Notes: generated by a model from the letters alone, not told the origin. A stretch of 6,763 bases of DNA from Halobacteriaceae archaeon Tc-Br11_E2g27 (GCA_001564135.1 LKNH01000144.1:1-6763); one strand, 5' to 3'. Counted from the stretch's first letter, positions 1 through 6,105 are shown. A program made the numbers and translations.

Positions 1-149
1 AGAACACCACCATCCTCCTGTGCGGATTCCGGAAGGTCAGAGGTAGACACCTCAACCTGCTCAATAACTTCATCCTCTTTTTCCAACAACAACACTGCGA
101 TATCCTCGACGATGCGGTCGACGACGGCCGTATACTTTCCATCAATCAT
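1..149 (-). CDS. DUF3006-type small protein, N-terminal part (3' end beyond window edge)
   Basis: The first 49 codons of a minus-strand gene are present; the rest lies beyond position 1. The protein begins MIDGKYTAVVDRIVEDIAVL and continues with an acidic stretch and a segment (LPESAQEDGGVL) like the 'Leu-Pro-x-x-Ala-x-Glu-Gly' turn of DUF3006 proteins. These are small predicted beta-barrel proteins with the pattern 'VDRxEdxxAVLxxE..., LPxxAxEGdvL'. No biochemical function is established for the family that I know of, but its genes often sit beside secreted ComEC-like metallo-beta-lactamase proteins, as here. The start ATG is at 147-149. Only 16 bases separate it from the stop of the upstream lipoprotein gene, so co-transcription is likely. 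No Shine-Dalgarno site is visible in the gap. The family call rests on pattern recognition of a partial sequence; no membrane segment or signal peptide is seen. Confidence 0.75.
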   Translation of the reverse strand, partial: MIDGKYTAVVDRIVEDIAVLLLEKEDEVIEQVEVSTSDLPESAQEDGGV

Positions 150-165
150 GTTTTTGGCGGTCTTT

Positions 166-1290
166 TTACGCTGATGCCTGCGTTCCTACCTTAGTAAACC
201 CTGGAAGCGAATACGAGTTTTGGCCATCGTCCTCAATGGCATCCTTTAGTTCCAAGAGGGCGAGTGGGTCTGTCGTCTCATCAGCTGTCGGCTCTGTCGT
301 AATTTTATCACCGTCGGTGGTGATGACAATGTCTCCGTGAACGCCAGTCCAGTATGTTTCAATGCCGAACACGTCGAACCGTTCGAGAATCTCATCATGT
401 GGATGACCGTACTGACTCTCAAGTGTGCTTGAAATAATCGCTATATCGGGGTCAACTATCTCGAGGAATTCCTCTGTTGAGGATGTTGATGAGCCATGAT
501 GACCAGCCTGATAAATATCAGCCTCCAGTGCTGCTGACCACTCGTCAATCATGCGAGCCTCAGCATCATCTTCCGCATCACCCGTAGTCAGATACCGTAC
601 CTCACCAAACTCGATACTGAGTGAAACGCTATTATAATGCAAGTTATCTCCGGAGTCGCCCGCTGGCGGGTTCAGGACGGTCGCTGTCATATTTTCTGTT
701 TCAACTGGGAGTTCATCACCCTCTTCAACCATGAGGAGTTCGTGATCGTGTTCATCGACGGCGTCCAAATAATTCTCGTAAGTCTGGGAGTCATGTGGGA
801 CACCAGAATCGTATATGTCGCCGATTCCATCGCCATTCTCTTCGAAGTGCTCGATGAGTGTTGCGTGGCCGCCAATATGGTCCGCGTGAGCGTGCGTTGC
901 GATGAGATGGTCGATACGGTCAATATCCCGATTCTCAAGATACTCGATAACCTCTGCGCCATCCGGTCGCCAGTCACCAGTATCGATAAGAATCGTTTCG
1001 TTCGCAGGAGTCACAACGAGTGTCGAGTCGGCCTGACCGACATCAATGTGATGTAGTTCGAGTTCGCCTTCGACAGCAGGTGGTGGGTCCATCCCAGTAG
1101 AACTGTCATCTGATTCGGTATCTTGGGTATCTGAGTCGTCTGAGTTGTCCCTGTCACTATCAGGTCCATCGGAATCCTCAGCTCCTTCTCCATCAAGAAC
1201 AGAATCGTTTCCATTGTCGGAAGAGTCCTCAACACAGCCAGCTAGTCCTATTAGGACTACAAGACCCAGAATAAGGAGGACTCGTTTCAT
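166..1290 (-). CDS. Secreted ComEC/Rec2-like metallo-beta-lactamase-fold lipoprotein
   Basis: A 374-residue protein with three parts. Residues 1-19 form a lipoprotein signal peptide ending in the lipobox LAGC (Cys19), which predicts lipid anchoring on the outer face of the membrane. Residues 20-75 are a low-complexity Asp/Ser-rich linker. Residues 76-335 form a metallo-beta-lactamase fold: HHIDVGQADS (80-89), ILIDTGD (100-106), the metal motif THAHADH (132-138; His133, His135, Asp137, His138), TTGDAE (235-240, Asp238) and GHHGSS (263-268). The last motifs match the soluble C-terminal domain of the DNA-uptake protein ComEC, but the ComEC membrane channel is absent. Hydrolase or nuclease activity outside the cell is plausible but unproven. 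The ATG at 1288-1290 is chosen because the lipoprotein signal starts exactly there; an in-frame TTG at 1492-1494 would add 68 residues, overlap the amidase gene and bury the signal peptide. The residues after about 335 form a tail of unknown role. Confidence 0.9.
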   Translation of the reverse strand: MKRVLLILGLVVLIGLAGCVEDSSDNGNDSVLDGEGAEDSDGPDSDRDNSDDSDTQDTESDDSSTGMDPPPAVEGELELHHIDVGQADSTLVVTPANETILIDTGDWRPDGAEVIEYLENRDIDRIDHLIATHAHADHIGGHATLIEHFEENGDGIGDIYDSGVPHDSQTYENYLDAVDEHDHELLMVEEGDELPVETENMTATVLNPPAGDSGDNLHYNSVSLSIEFGEVRYLTTGDAEDDAEARMIDEWSAALEADIYQAGHHGSSTSSTEEFLEIVDPDIAIISSTLESQYGHPHDEILERFDVFGIETYWTGVHGDIVITTDGDKITTEPTADETTDPLALLELKDAIEDDGQNSYSLPGFTKVGTQASA

Positions 1291-1310
1291 GCAATATTGA
1301 ACCGTGGCCA

Positions 1311-1320
1311 GATAGTTAAC
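1311..1320 (-). promoter_or_regulatory. Candidate TATA-like element of the lipoprotein gene
   Basis: The minus-strand sequence GTTAACTATC is centred about 26 bases before the ATG at 1290. This is the usual TATA-to-transcription-start distance in haloarchaea, so transcription would begin at or next to the start codon. That agrees with the lack of a Shine-Dalgarno site. The match to the TATA consensus is only fair. Confidence 0.4.
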
Positions 1321-1321
1321 A

Positions 1322-1346
1322 GTTCCTTGGATCCCTCCACAGGAAC
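1322..1346. repeat. Inverted repeat GTTCCT-N13-AGGAAC upstream of the lipoprotein promoter
   Basis: Perfect 6-base arms lie at 1322-1327 and 1341-1346 with a 13-base spacer, so the arms are 19 bases apart centre to centre. The repeat sits directly upstream of the TATA-like element at 1311-1320, where an operator or activator site would be expected. Arms this short can occur by chance, and no regulator gene is nearby. Confidence 0.3.
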
Positions 1347-1379
1347 CGGAGTATCTAGAGGGAGTGAAATCAACGCAAA

Positions 1380-1401
1380 CCGAGACAGCCAACCATCTCG
1401 G
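1380..1401 (-). terminator. Candidate hairpin downstream of the amidase gene
   Basis: On the minus strand, 22 bases after the amidase stop codon, CCGAGA (1401-1396) and TCTCGG (1385-1380) can pair as a 6-base stem around a 10-base loop. A moderately T-rich stretch (GTTTGCGTTGATTT) overlaps and follows the end of the second arm. This could stop amidase transcription before the lipoprotein promoter. Archaeal termination depends mainly on T-tracts, and this one is interrupted, so support is modest. Confidence 0.3.
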
Positions 1402-1423
1402 ACAGAAGAGACCACCCTCGGTA

Positions 1424-2857
1424 TCACTCAGTCTGAACCTCAACTGCATTAGCAAGCGCAAGAACCGTCTGTTCATCGAACCGACGGCCAACAAATTGAG
1501 CGCCAGCTAACACATCTTCTGCGGGGAGGGGGATCGAAACTGCAGGATGGCCAGAGACATTGAATGGAACCGTGTTACAAACCGTCCGCTGGAAATCAGC
1601 TGGGCCGTCGATTGCTCCGAAGGCTGGTGCTGTCATCGGAGTCGTCGGTAGGAGTAACGCGTCGTACTCATTCAGGACGGTATCAACAGCAGCTGTAAAC
1701 GTCGAAGCAATATTTTTCGCGGCAACGTAATAGCCCAAATCCTCCTGACACAGCGCAGCATGGAGCATTATTTGCTTGCGAATGTTCTCGCTGAGTTCAT
1801 CTGATTGTATTGCAGCGCTCGCTGCTTTGGCCCACGATTGGCTATAGCCTGTGCCAGTTCCCATCGAGTGGCCTTCTGTGAGCGTCAGCGCAGCGAACTC
1901 TGTCCCAACGATAGCCAGACCTGCATCCGTAGCACGCTCGTATTGTGGCAGCGTTACTGGCTCCACCTCAACACCGGAATCTGCAAGAGACTTAGCCACC
2001 TCCTCAATCTGTTCAGTTACTTCGTCATCGGCCTCAGCAAGTGCGTGACGAACTAATCCAACGGTGAGTCCCTCCTTTCCGGTATCGAGTCCAGCAGTTG
2101 TGGTTGGTGACGACAAATTAACAAGCGACGATTCATCTTTCGGGTCTGCACCGGCGATTGTATCGTAGACACGAGCGACTGTTTCCACGTTTTTTCCAAA
2201 TGGCCCGATGGAATCAAGCGACGGTGCTAAATCAGCCACGCCAAAGCGTGAAACTGCTCGGTGTGTCGGTTTGAGGCCAACAACGCGGCAAAAGGATGCT
2301 GGAATGCGAATACTCCCGGCAGTGTCACCCCCAAGCGCTGCGTCGACGAACCCTGCAGCAACGGCCGCCGCACTACCGCTTGAGGAGCCTCCAGGAACGC
2401 ATTCAGGTGAATGTGGATTGCTAACCTGGCCGAATCCACACGTCTCTCCAGTCGTAAAGTAAGCAAACTCATCCATATTGGTCGATACGGTGAGTTTCGC
2501 CCCTGCCTGGTGGAGTCGGTCGACAACTGTCGCGTGGTACTCTGGCGTAAATTCAAGCGCCTTTGAGCCACAGTGCATCGGAACTCCACCGACGGAGATA
2601 CTCTCTTTAATACCGACCGAAAGGTCTTGAAGCGGGCCACCAGTCTCGGGAAGTTCAAACTGGTAGCGTATCGCATTGAGTTCGTCATCACCAGGTCTGA
2701 CATCGGAGGCGTTCTGGTGCTGTGGTTCAGTTGACGAAAGACATTTGTAGTGATTGTGGAGGCCAGTGACGGCCCCGTTATAATCTTGGAATGTTTGCGA
2801 GTCGATGTCAATACCGAGTTGAGAAGCGACACGTTTGAGATGGTGCTCGTAAGTCAT
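1424..2857 (-). CDS. Amidase-signature family amidase, probably acting on short-chain or aliphatic amides
   Basis: A 477-residue cytoplasmic hydrolase that would convert a carboxamide to the acid and ammonia. The Ser-cisSer-Lys triad is visible: Lys84 in VGIKES, Ser158 in GGSSSGSAAAVAAG (156-169) and nucleophile Ser182 in GGDTAGSIRIPAS (176-188). The spacing of 24 residues between the two serines and 74 from the lysine is normal for the family. A helical N-terminal region (1-75) before the catalytic core, and the wording GGSSSGS and GGDxxGSIRIPAS, resemble aliphatic/enantioselective amidases of the Rhodococcus type more than GatA of the tRNA amidotransferase; no gatB or gatC lies nearby. Ala180 replaces the usual Gly two residues before the nucleophile. 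The start is ATG at 2855-2857, with a TATA box upstream. The gene lies 104 bases after the 66-residue gene and may be read separately from it. Substrate is inferred only. Confidence 0.88.
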   Translation of the reverse strand: MTYEHHLKRVASQLGIDIDSQTFQDYNGAVTGLHNHYKCLSSTEPQHQNASDVRPGDDELNAIRYQFELPETGGPLQDLSVGIKESISVGGVPMHCGSKALEFTPEYHATVVDRLHQAGAKLTVSTNMDEFAYFTTGETCGFGQVSNPHSPECVPGGSSSGSAAAVAAGFVDAALGGDTAGSIRIPASFCRVVGLKPTHRAVSRFGVADLAPSLDSIGPFGKNVETVARVYDTIAGADPKDESSLVNLSSPTTTAGLDTGKEGLTVGLVRHALAEADDEVTEQIEEVAKSLADSGVEVEPVTLPQYERATDAGLAIVGTEFAALTLTEGHSMGTGTGYSQSWAKAASAAIQSDELSENIRKQIMLHAALCQEDLGYYVAAKNIASTFTAAVDTVLNEYDALLLPTTPMTAPAFGAIDGPADFQRTVCNTVPFNVSGHPAVSIPLPAEDVLAGAQFVGRRFDEQTVLALANAVEVQTE

Positions 2858-2870
2858 ACTGTGAGATGTT

Positions 2871-2875
2871 ACCTC
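2871..2875 (-). promoter_or_regulatory. Weak Shine-Dalgarno-like GAGGT before the amidase
   Basis: GAGGT on the minus strand lies 13 bases before the amidase ATG, longer than usual. It falls close to the transcription start predicted from the TATA box at 2895-2900, so it may sit at the very 5' end of the message or be unused. Confidence 0.25.
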
Positions 2876-2882
2876 AAGTATC

Positions 2883-2909
2883 GCACCACGTTGGTTTATA
2901 CTCTGGTGC
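2883..2909. promoter_or_regulatory. Amidase promoter: TATA box centred in a GCACCA/TGGTGC inverted repeat
   Basis: On the minus strand a clean TATAAA occupies 2895-2900, which predicts transcription starting near 2870-2873 and a leader of about 15 bases. Perfect 6-base inverted arms GCACCA (2883-2888) and TGGTGC (2904-2909) flank it, with a 15-base spacer. The arms are 21 bases apart centre to centre, which is two turns of DNA, so both half-sites face the same side of the helix. A dimeric protein bound here would cover the TATA box, which is a repressor-like arrangement. The TATA box is well supported; the operator is inference. Confidence 0.5.
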
Positions 2910-2961
2910 AGCTTCGATATACGCTACTCAGCCTTCCTCGCTTTGCCTCAGTTGAATCTAA

Positions 2962-3162
2962 TTAGGCCGTCCACGTATCTCCCCACTCCGTTTGGGGAAT
3001 CCTGAGTCGTTTGCCCTCACCTTCGCCATCAACACGTTCAACAATGACAGCGTTAATCTTTCCTACTGACGATGTTTCTTTCTCGACAACTCGATATGTA
3101 CCCTCTTTTCCTTCCAAACTCTCAACAGTTTCTCCGACCTCGACAGTGCTTAGGTCTTCCAT
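2962..3162 (-). CDS. Small acidic hypothetical protein, 66 residues
   Basis: I do not recognise this family. The protein begins MEDLSTVEVGETVESLEG and is acidic and soluble, with no signal peptide, membrane segment or Cys/His metal motif. Alternating hydrophobic and charged residues (TYRVVEKE, INAVIVERV, KRLRIP) suggest a small all-beta, perhaps SH3-like barrel, and the C-terminus WGDTWTA has two tryptophans. It starts 30 bases after the stop of the MFS transporter gene and is probably co-transcribed with it. The amidase gene follows 104 bases later. The start context CTCACAGTATG is identical to that of the amidase. Amino-acid composition and gene-like spacing support a real gene, and no overlapping frame offers a better alternative. 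The sequence gives no clue to function; a role as partner or regulator of the neighbouring transporters or amidase would be a guess. Confidence 0.7.
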   Translation of the reverse strand: MEDLSTVEVGETVESLEGKEGTYRVVEKETSSVGKINAVIVERVDGEGEGKRLRIPQTEWGDTWTA

Positions 3163-3175
3163 ACTGTGAGGTATG
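3160..3175. repeat. Short inverted repeat CATAC-N6-GTATG over the 66-residue gene start
   Basis: Perfect 5-base arms at 3160-3164 and 3171-3175 overlap the start codon (3160-3162). In RNA they could form a small hairpin that hides the ATG; in DNA they could bind a protein. The outer part is shared with the amidase start region, but the second arm is not intact there. The arms are short, so chance is possible. Confidence 0.25.
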
Positions 3176-3192
3176 TTTTCATCTGTGTTAGG

Positions 3193-4428
3193 TTATTCGG
3201 TCATCCGGGGATTTGCAAGCCGGTCTGCCAGAAGAATACAGATCGCACCGCAAATGGCTGCCGCTCCCGAGATGACAAACGCTGGATTATATGTTCCAAA
3301 ACTGTCGTATCCCGCACCGGCAAGTGAGGGAGTGAGTAACCCCGCAACGGCAAAGGAAAGTGAGATTAAGCCAAAGACTGCATTAATATTGATTCGACCA
3401 AAGAGGTCAGCAGTCACTGGTGCGAGCAAGGCACCGTTCCCACCGTAGACCAGCCCATATATAATCGCAAAGGTGAAAATTGCACTAATCGACGTTGCAA
3501 GGGGCAGGAATGCCGTTGATAGCCCCATCAACGAAGAGCAAACGATAAACGTCCGGATACGACCCGTTCGGTCGCCAAGGTATCCAATGAATACCCGACC
3601 AAACGCTGTAGAGAGCCCGATGAGTGCAATTGCCGTTGCCCCGATACCCCGACTGTGTCCGAGTTCAGTTATATGAACAACGAGGTGAGCCAAAATAATA
3701 TAGAGAGTCGTATAGATGAGTGTCCAGCCGATGAAAAGCAATACAAAAGACGGTTGGAGAGCTGTTTGGCGGATTTCTTTGTACTGGTTTCGCCAGTCGG
3801 CTGGTGGTGACGTTTCTTCGATGGCAGCAAATTCGCTCTCTGGAGGCGAGATATTCACCGAGTGCGGGTCATCACGAATGAGTAGCGTAATGATACCAAG
3901 TAATAGTGCTGTGATGAAGGTGAGCACAAGAACGGCATTTCGCCACCCAAACTCTGCAATGAGCCAGGTTGACGCAGGTGCCCCAGCGAGCATTCCTGCC
4001 CCGAGGCCAGCAGATGCAATACCTGCTGCAAATCCCTGACGCCGCTCAAACCACCGTGGGACAGTCGCATATGATACGATATAGACCACACTCATCCCGA
4101 AACCAGTCACGATACCATAAAAAAAGACAAGAGTGACGAATGAATCTGCCTGACTGGTTCCAAAAAGTCCGACGCAAAGCAGTGTCGAGCCAATCACCAG
4201 TATCTGCCGAGACCCAAACCGGTCAATAAGGGCCCCAATGATGCCAGCACCGATATAGAGCGAGAGTGTTTGGATTCCGAACGCGACTGCAGTCACCGAC
4301 CGTGAGTAACCAAACTCCGAGAGTATCTCTTCAAAGAATACGCCAAACGAGTATGAAAGGCCGAAGACGACAAAGCTGCCAATAAAACAGGCAGCGACAA
4401 CCACCCATCCATAATAGACACGGAACAT
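3193..4428 (-). CDS. MFS transporter, OFA / monocarboxylate-type
   Basis: A 411-residue membrane protein with about 12 hydrophobic segments in two halves, joined by a hydrophilic cytoplasmic loop at about 185-225. The N-terminus FRVYYGWVVVAACF is typical of the oxalate:formate antiporter and monocarboxylate branch of the Major Facilitator Superfamily. MFS motif A appears in both halves, as GALIDRFGSR (65-74) and GYLGDRTGR (282-290). The likely role is transport of a small organic acid, but substrate cannot be read from sequence. The ATG at 4426-4428 is preferred because the protein then starts just before the conserved motif. A TTG five codons upstream (4441-4443) is also possible; neither has a Shine-Dalgarno site. 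The gene lies 35 bases after the AtoE-like gene and 30 bases before the 66-residue gene, which suggests one operon. Confidence 0.87.
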   Translation of the reverse strand: MFRVYYGWVVVAACFIGSFVVFGLSYSFGVFFEEILSEFGYSRSVTAVAFGIQTLSLYIGAGIIGALIDRFGSRQILVIGSTLLCVGLFGTSQADSFVTLVFFYGIVTGFGMSVVYIVSYATVPRWFERRQGFAAGIASAGLGAGMLAGAPASTWLIAEFGWRNAVLVLTFITALLLGIITLLIRDDPHSVNISPPESEFAAIEETSPPADWRNQYKEIRQTALQPSFVLLFIGWTLIYTTLYIILAHLVVHITELGHSRGIGATAIALIGLSTAFGRVFIGYLGDRTGRIRTFIVCSSLMGLSTAFLPLATSISAIFTFAIIYGLVYGGNGALLAPVTADLFGRININAVFGLISLSFAVAGLLTPSLAGAGYDSFGTYNPAFVISGAAAICGAICILLADRLANPRMTE

Positions 4429-4463
4429 ATTGGGTTTGAGCAACAGAGCAGTGAAGAGTTTGG

Positions 4464-5933
4464 TTAGAAGATTGCTAGCGCCCCGTACGGTAGGAGGAAC
4501 AGCAAGATTGCGAGGAACGGAGTCAACGCAAGCAACATAACGATAGCGTAGCCGAACATTTCACGGGCTTTGATGCGCGTAATAGCGAGAAGCGGGATAG
4601 CCCAGAATGGGTTCAGCAGGTTTGTATGAGCATCACCCACTGCATATGCCATCGCAGCATGGCCGAATTCAACACCCAGGCCATCTGCAGCCTCCATCAA
4701 CGGGGGACCCAGAACCAGCCACTGACCACCACCAGACGGAATGAACGCGTTCGTGATAGCTGCAGTAAGCCACGCAATGACTGGGAACGTCTCAGCAGTC
4801 GATACATCAATGAGTGCCTGTGCAATGTATGTCGCAAGACCGGACCCACTCATTATCCCCTGAATGCCAGCGAAAAATGGGAAGAGCAGAATGATTCCCG
4901 CGGCAGCAGTTGCTGCTTCACCAAACTTATCCCGGTAGGCAGATGGATTCGTCCAGACCAACACACCTGCCATGAGGAATCCAAAGTTGATGACATTGAG
5001 GTCCCATGCAGCAAGTCCATCTGTCGCAAGCATGTAGAAGACATACGCAAATCCAGTCAATCCGATTAATCCACCGAGGACAAGACTGTTATCTATGCGC
5101 TCTGCTGGAGTTTTCTTCTCGTTGTCTGATTGTTCAATTGCTTCTCCACCGTCTGTTTCTTGGCTAAAGAGTTCGCTTTCAGGAATATATTCCGTGATGC
5201 CACGAGCTTGTTTTCCAGATGGCGTAATGAGATACAGGACGAGAGCTGCAAATATGATTGAAAGAATCGTGAGCGTAATCCCATATCCATGTGCTATGGT
5301 CTCGGTGATTGGGATGCCATCATCTGGAAGCATATCAAATGCAGTCCCTTCACCGACTGACGCTGCATCGGTGAGCAACAGTGGCCCGGAACCTGACAGT
5401 CCCCAGTGCCAGGTGAGACCCAGACCCATGTATCCAGATACAGCAAGGAGTGGATAATGGACATCGATGCCCTTTTCGTGGGCGACTTTTCCCATCTCGC
5501 GGGCAAAAATAGCCCCCAGAATGAGGCTAAACCCCCAGTGAATCCATGCGATTGCCATCGAAAAGATGGCAACGAAGACAACAGCCTGCGGAGGTGTAGA
5601 GGGAATCTGTGCAAGGCGAACGAGTATCGCGTTCGCTCGCGGGTGATAGGCTAGTGCAAAACCAGTCATAAGAATGACTGTCATCTGCATGGCAAATGCC
5701 AGGAAATCCCAGAACCCATCAAACCAGTGGTCAATAAGTCCTAACGGTCCTGCAGACCCTCCCTCTGCTTGTTCAATCACGCCTAATTCGCCGAGAACCA
5801 ATGCGGCGAAAAATACGAGGTATGTGAGTAATATGGCAAAGAGGAACGGACTTGGCATCCACCGTTCAACAGTATTTGCAATACGTATCCCCAACCGTTC
5901 TATTGTTGAGCCTTGACTGTCATTAGTTGACAT
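4464..5933 (-). CDS. atoE: AtoE-type short-chain fatty acid transporter
   Basis: A 489-residue integral membrane protein of the short-chain fatty acid transporter family (SCFA_trans, AtoE/TIGR00366 type), whose Escherichia coli member is linked to uptake of acetoacetate and short-chain fatty acids. Diagnostic stretches near the C-terminus are NAFIPSGGGQWLVLGP (395-410) and GDAHTNLLNPFWAIPLL (433-449). Residue 26 onward (MPSPFLFAILLTYLVFF) opens the first membrane segment, and many hydrophobic segments follow. A hydrophilic, acidic cytoplasmic loop at about 239-283 divides the protein. Length is slightly above the usual 440-470 because of this loop and the N-terminus. The ATG at 5931-5933 is preceded by GGTGA at 5940-5944 with a 6-base gap. 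It is the first gene of the apparent minus-strand operon and is divergent from the acyl-CoA synthetase gene. The symbol indicates family only; substrate is not proven. Confidence 0.92.
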   Translation of the reverse strand: MSTNDSQGSTIERLGIRIANTVERWMPSPFLFAILLTYLVFFAALVLGELGVIEQAEGGSAGPLGLIDHWFDGFWDFLAFAMQMTVILMTGFALAYHPRANAILVRLAQIPSTPPQAVVFVAIFSMAIAWIHWGFSLILGAIFAREMGKVAHEKGIDVHYPLLAVSGYMGLGLTWHWGLSGSGPLLLTDAASVGEGTAFDMLPDDGIPITETIAHGYGITLTILSIIFAALVLYLITPSGKQARGITEYIPESELFSQETDGGEAIEQSDNEKKTPAERIDNSLVLGGLIGLTGFAYVFYMLATDGLAAWDLNVINFGFLMAGVLVWTNPSAYRDKFGEAATAAAGIILLFPFFAGIQGIMSGSGLATYIAQALIDVSTAETFPVIAWLTAAITNAFIPSGGGQWLVLGPPLMEAADGLGVEFGHAAMAYAVGDAHTNLLNPFWAIPLLAITRIKAREMFGYAIVMLLALTPFLAILLFLLPYGALAIF

Positions 5934-5959
5934 GCAGACTCACCAACTCAGGCATCTTA

Positions 5960-5988
5960 TGTAAAATTTGGGTTAACAATTGTAAAAT
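5960..5988. repeat. Direct repeat TGTAAAAT spaced 21 bases, with a near-palindrome
   Basis: TGTAAAAT occurs at 5960-5967 and again at 5981-5988, exactly 21 bases apart. The first copy overlaps the transporter's TATA-like element. Overlapping the second copy is a near-palindrome at 5973-5986, TT-A-ACAATTGT-A-AA, with a perfect 8-base core (5976-5983) and one mismatched pair. Two-turn spacing fits a protein binding one face of the DNA, but AT-rich sequence favours such matches by chance. Confidence 0.35.
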
Positions 5989-6006
5989 ATCTTCTACTTG
6001 ATATTT
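5985..6006. repeat. Inverted repeat AAATATC-N8-GATATTT, candidate operator
   Basis: Perfect 7-base arms at 5985-5991 and 6000-6006 are separated by 8 bases. The repeat lies 52-73 bases upstream of the transporter ATG and above its TATA-like element, a position that suits an activator or an autoregulated switch for the divergent pair. It is the longest perfect inverted repeat I found between these genes. Confidence 0.4.
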
Positions 6007-6099
6007 GGATAAACCGTAAGAAGTGTGTAGCAGAAATAGGATGAAATACCCAATAATTCCATTTTATTTAACATACCATTTATTATTTCCTACCCGCAT

Positions 6100-6105
6100 G
6101 GTGGT
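6100..6105 (+). promoter_or_regulatory. Shine-Dalgarno-like GGTGGT before the acyl-CoA synthetase
   Basis: GGTGGT differs by one base from GGAGGT and lies 11 bases before the ATG at 6117. It would be part of the leader only if transcription starts from the upstream TATA candidate at 6063-6071. Confidence 0.3.

Noticed and set aside
637..1056. Plus-strand open frame of 139 codons opposite the lipoprotein gene
   Set aside because: Its translation has no recognisable domain and it lies wholly opposite a gene with intact catalytic motifs, so it is an overlap artefact.
1..1290. DNA-uptake (competence) locus
   Set aside because: Only the soluble ComEC-like domain is present, with no channel and no other uptake gene visible; a standalone secreted enzyme is the simpler reading.
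1291..1494. N-terminal extension of the lipoprotein gene from a TTG at 1492-1494
   Set aside because: It would add 68 residues without recognisable features, overlap the amidase gene and place a clear lipoprotein signal peptide in the protein interior. The ATG at 1290 also has a TATA-like element at the right distance.
2227..2832. Minus-strand open frame of 201 codons inside the amidase gene
   Set aside because: It is a shifted frame of the amidase. The amidase frame carries the full Ser-cisSer-Lys triad and this one carries no known motif.
1424..2857. Amidase as GatA of the Asp/Glu-tRNA amidotransferase
   Set aside because: The N-terminal region and the GGSSSGS / GGDxxGSIRIPAS wording fit aliphatic amidases better, and no gatB or gatC is next to it.
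4626..5069. Plus-strand open frame of 147 codons opposite the fatty acid transporter gene
   Set aside because: The translation is rich in Cys, Arg and His, unlike the acidic proteins of the neighbours, and it is opposite a clear AtoE-family gene.
6059..6084. Imperfect direct repeat CCATTTTATT / CCATTTATT near the synthetase promoter
   Set aside because: The copies differ in length and lie in AT-rich low-complexity sequence that already contains the TATA candidates, so the similarity is expected.
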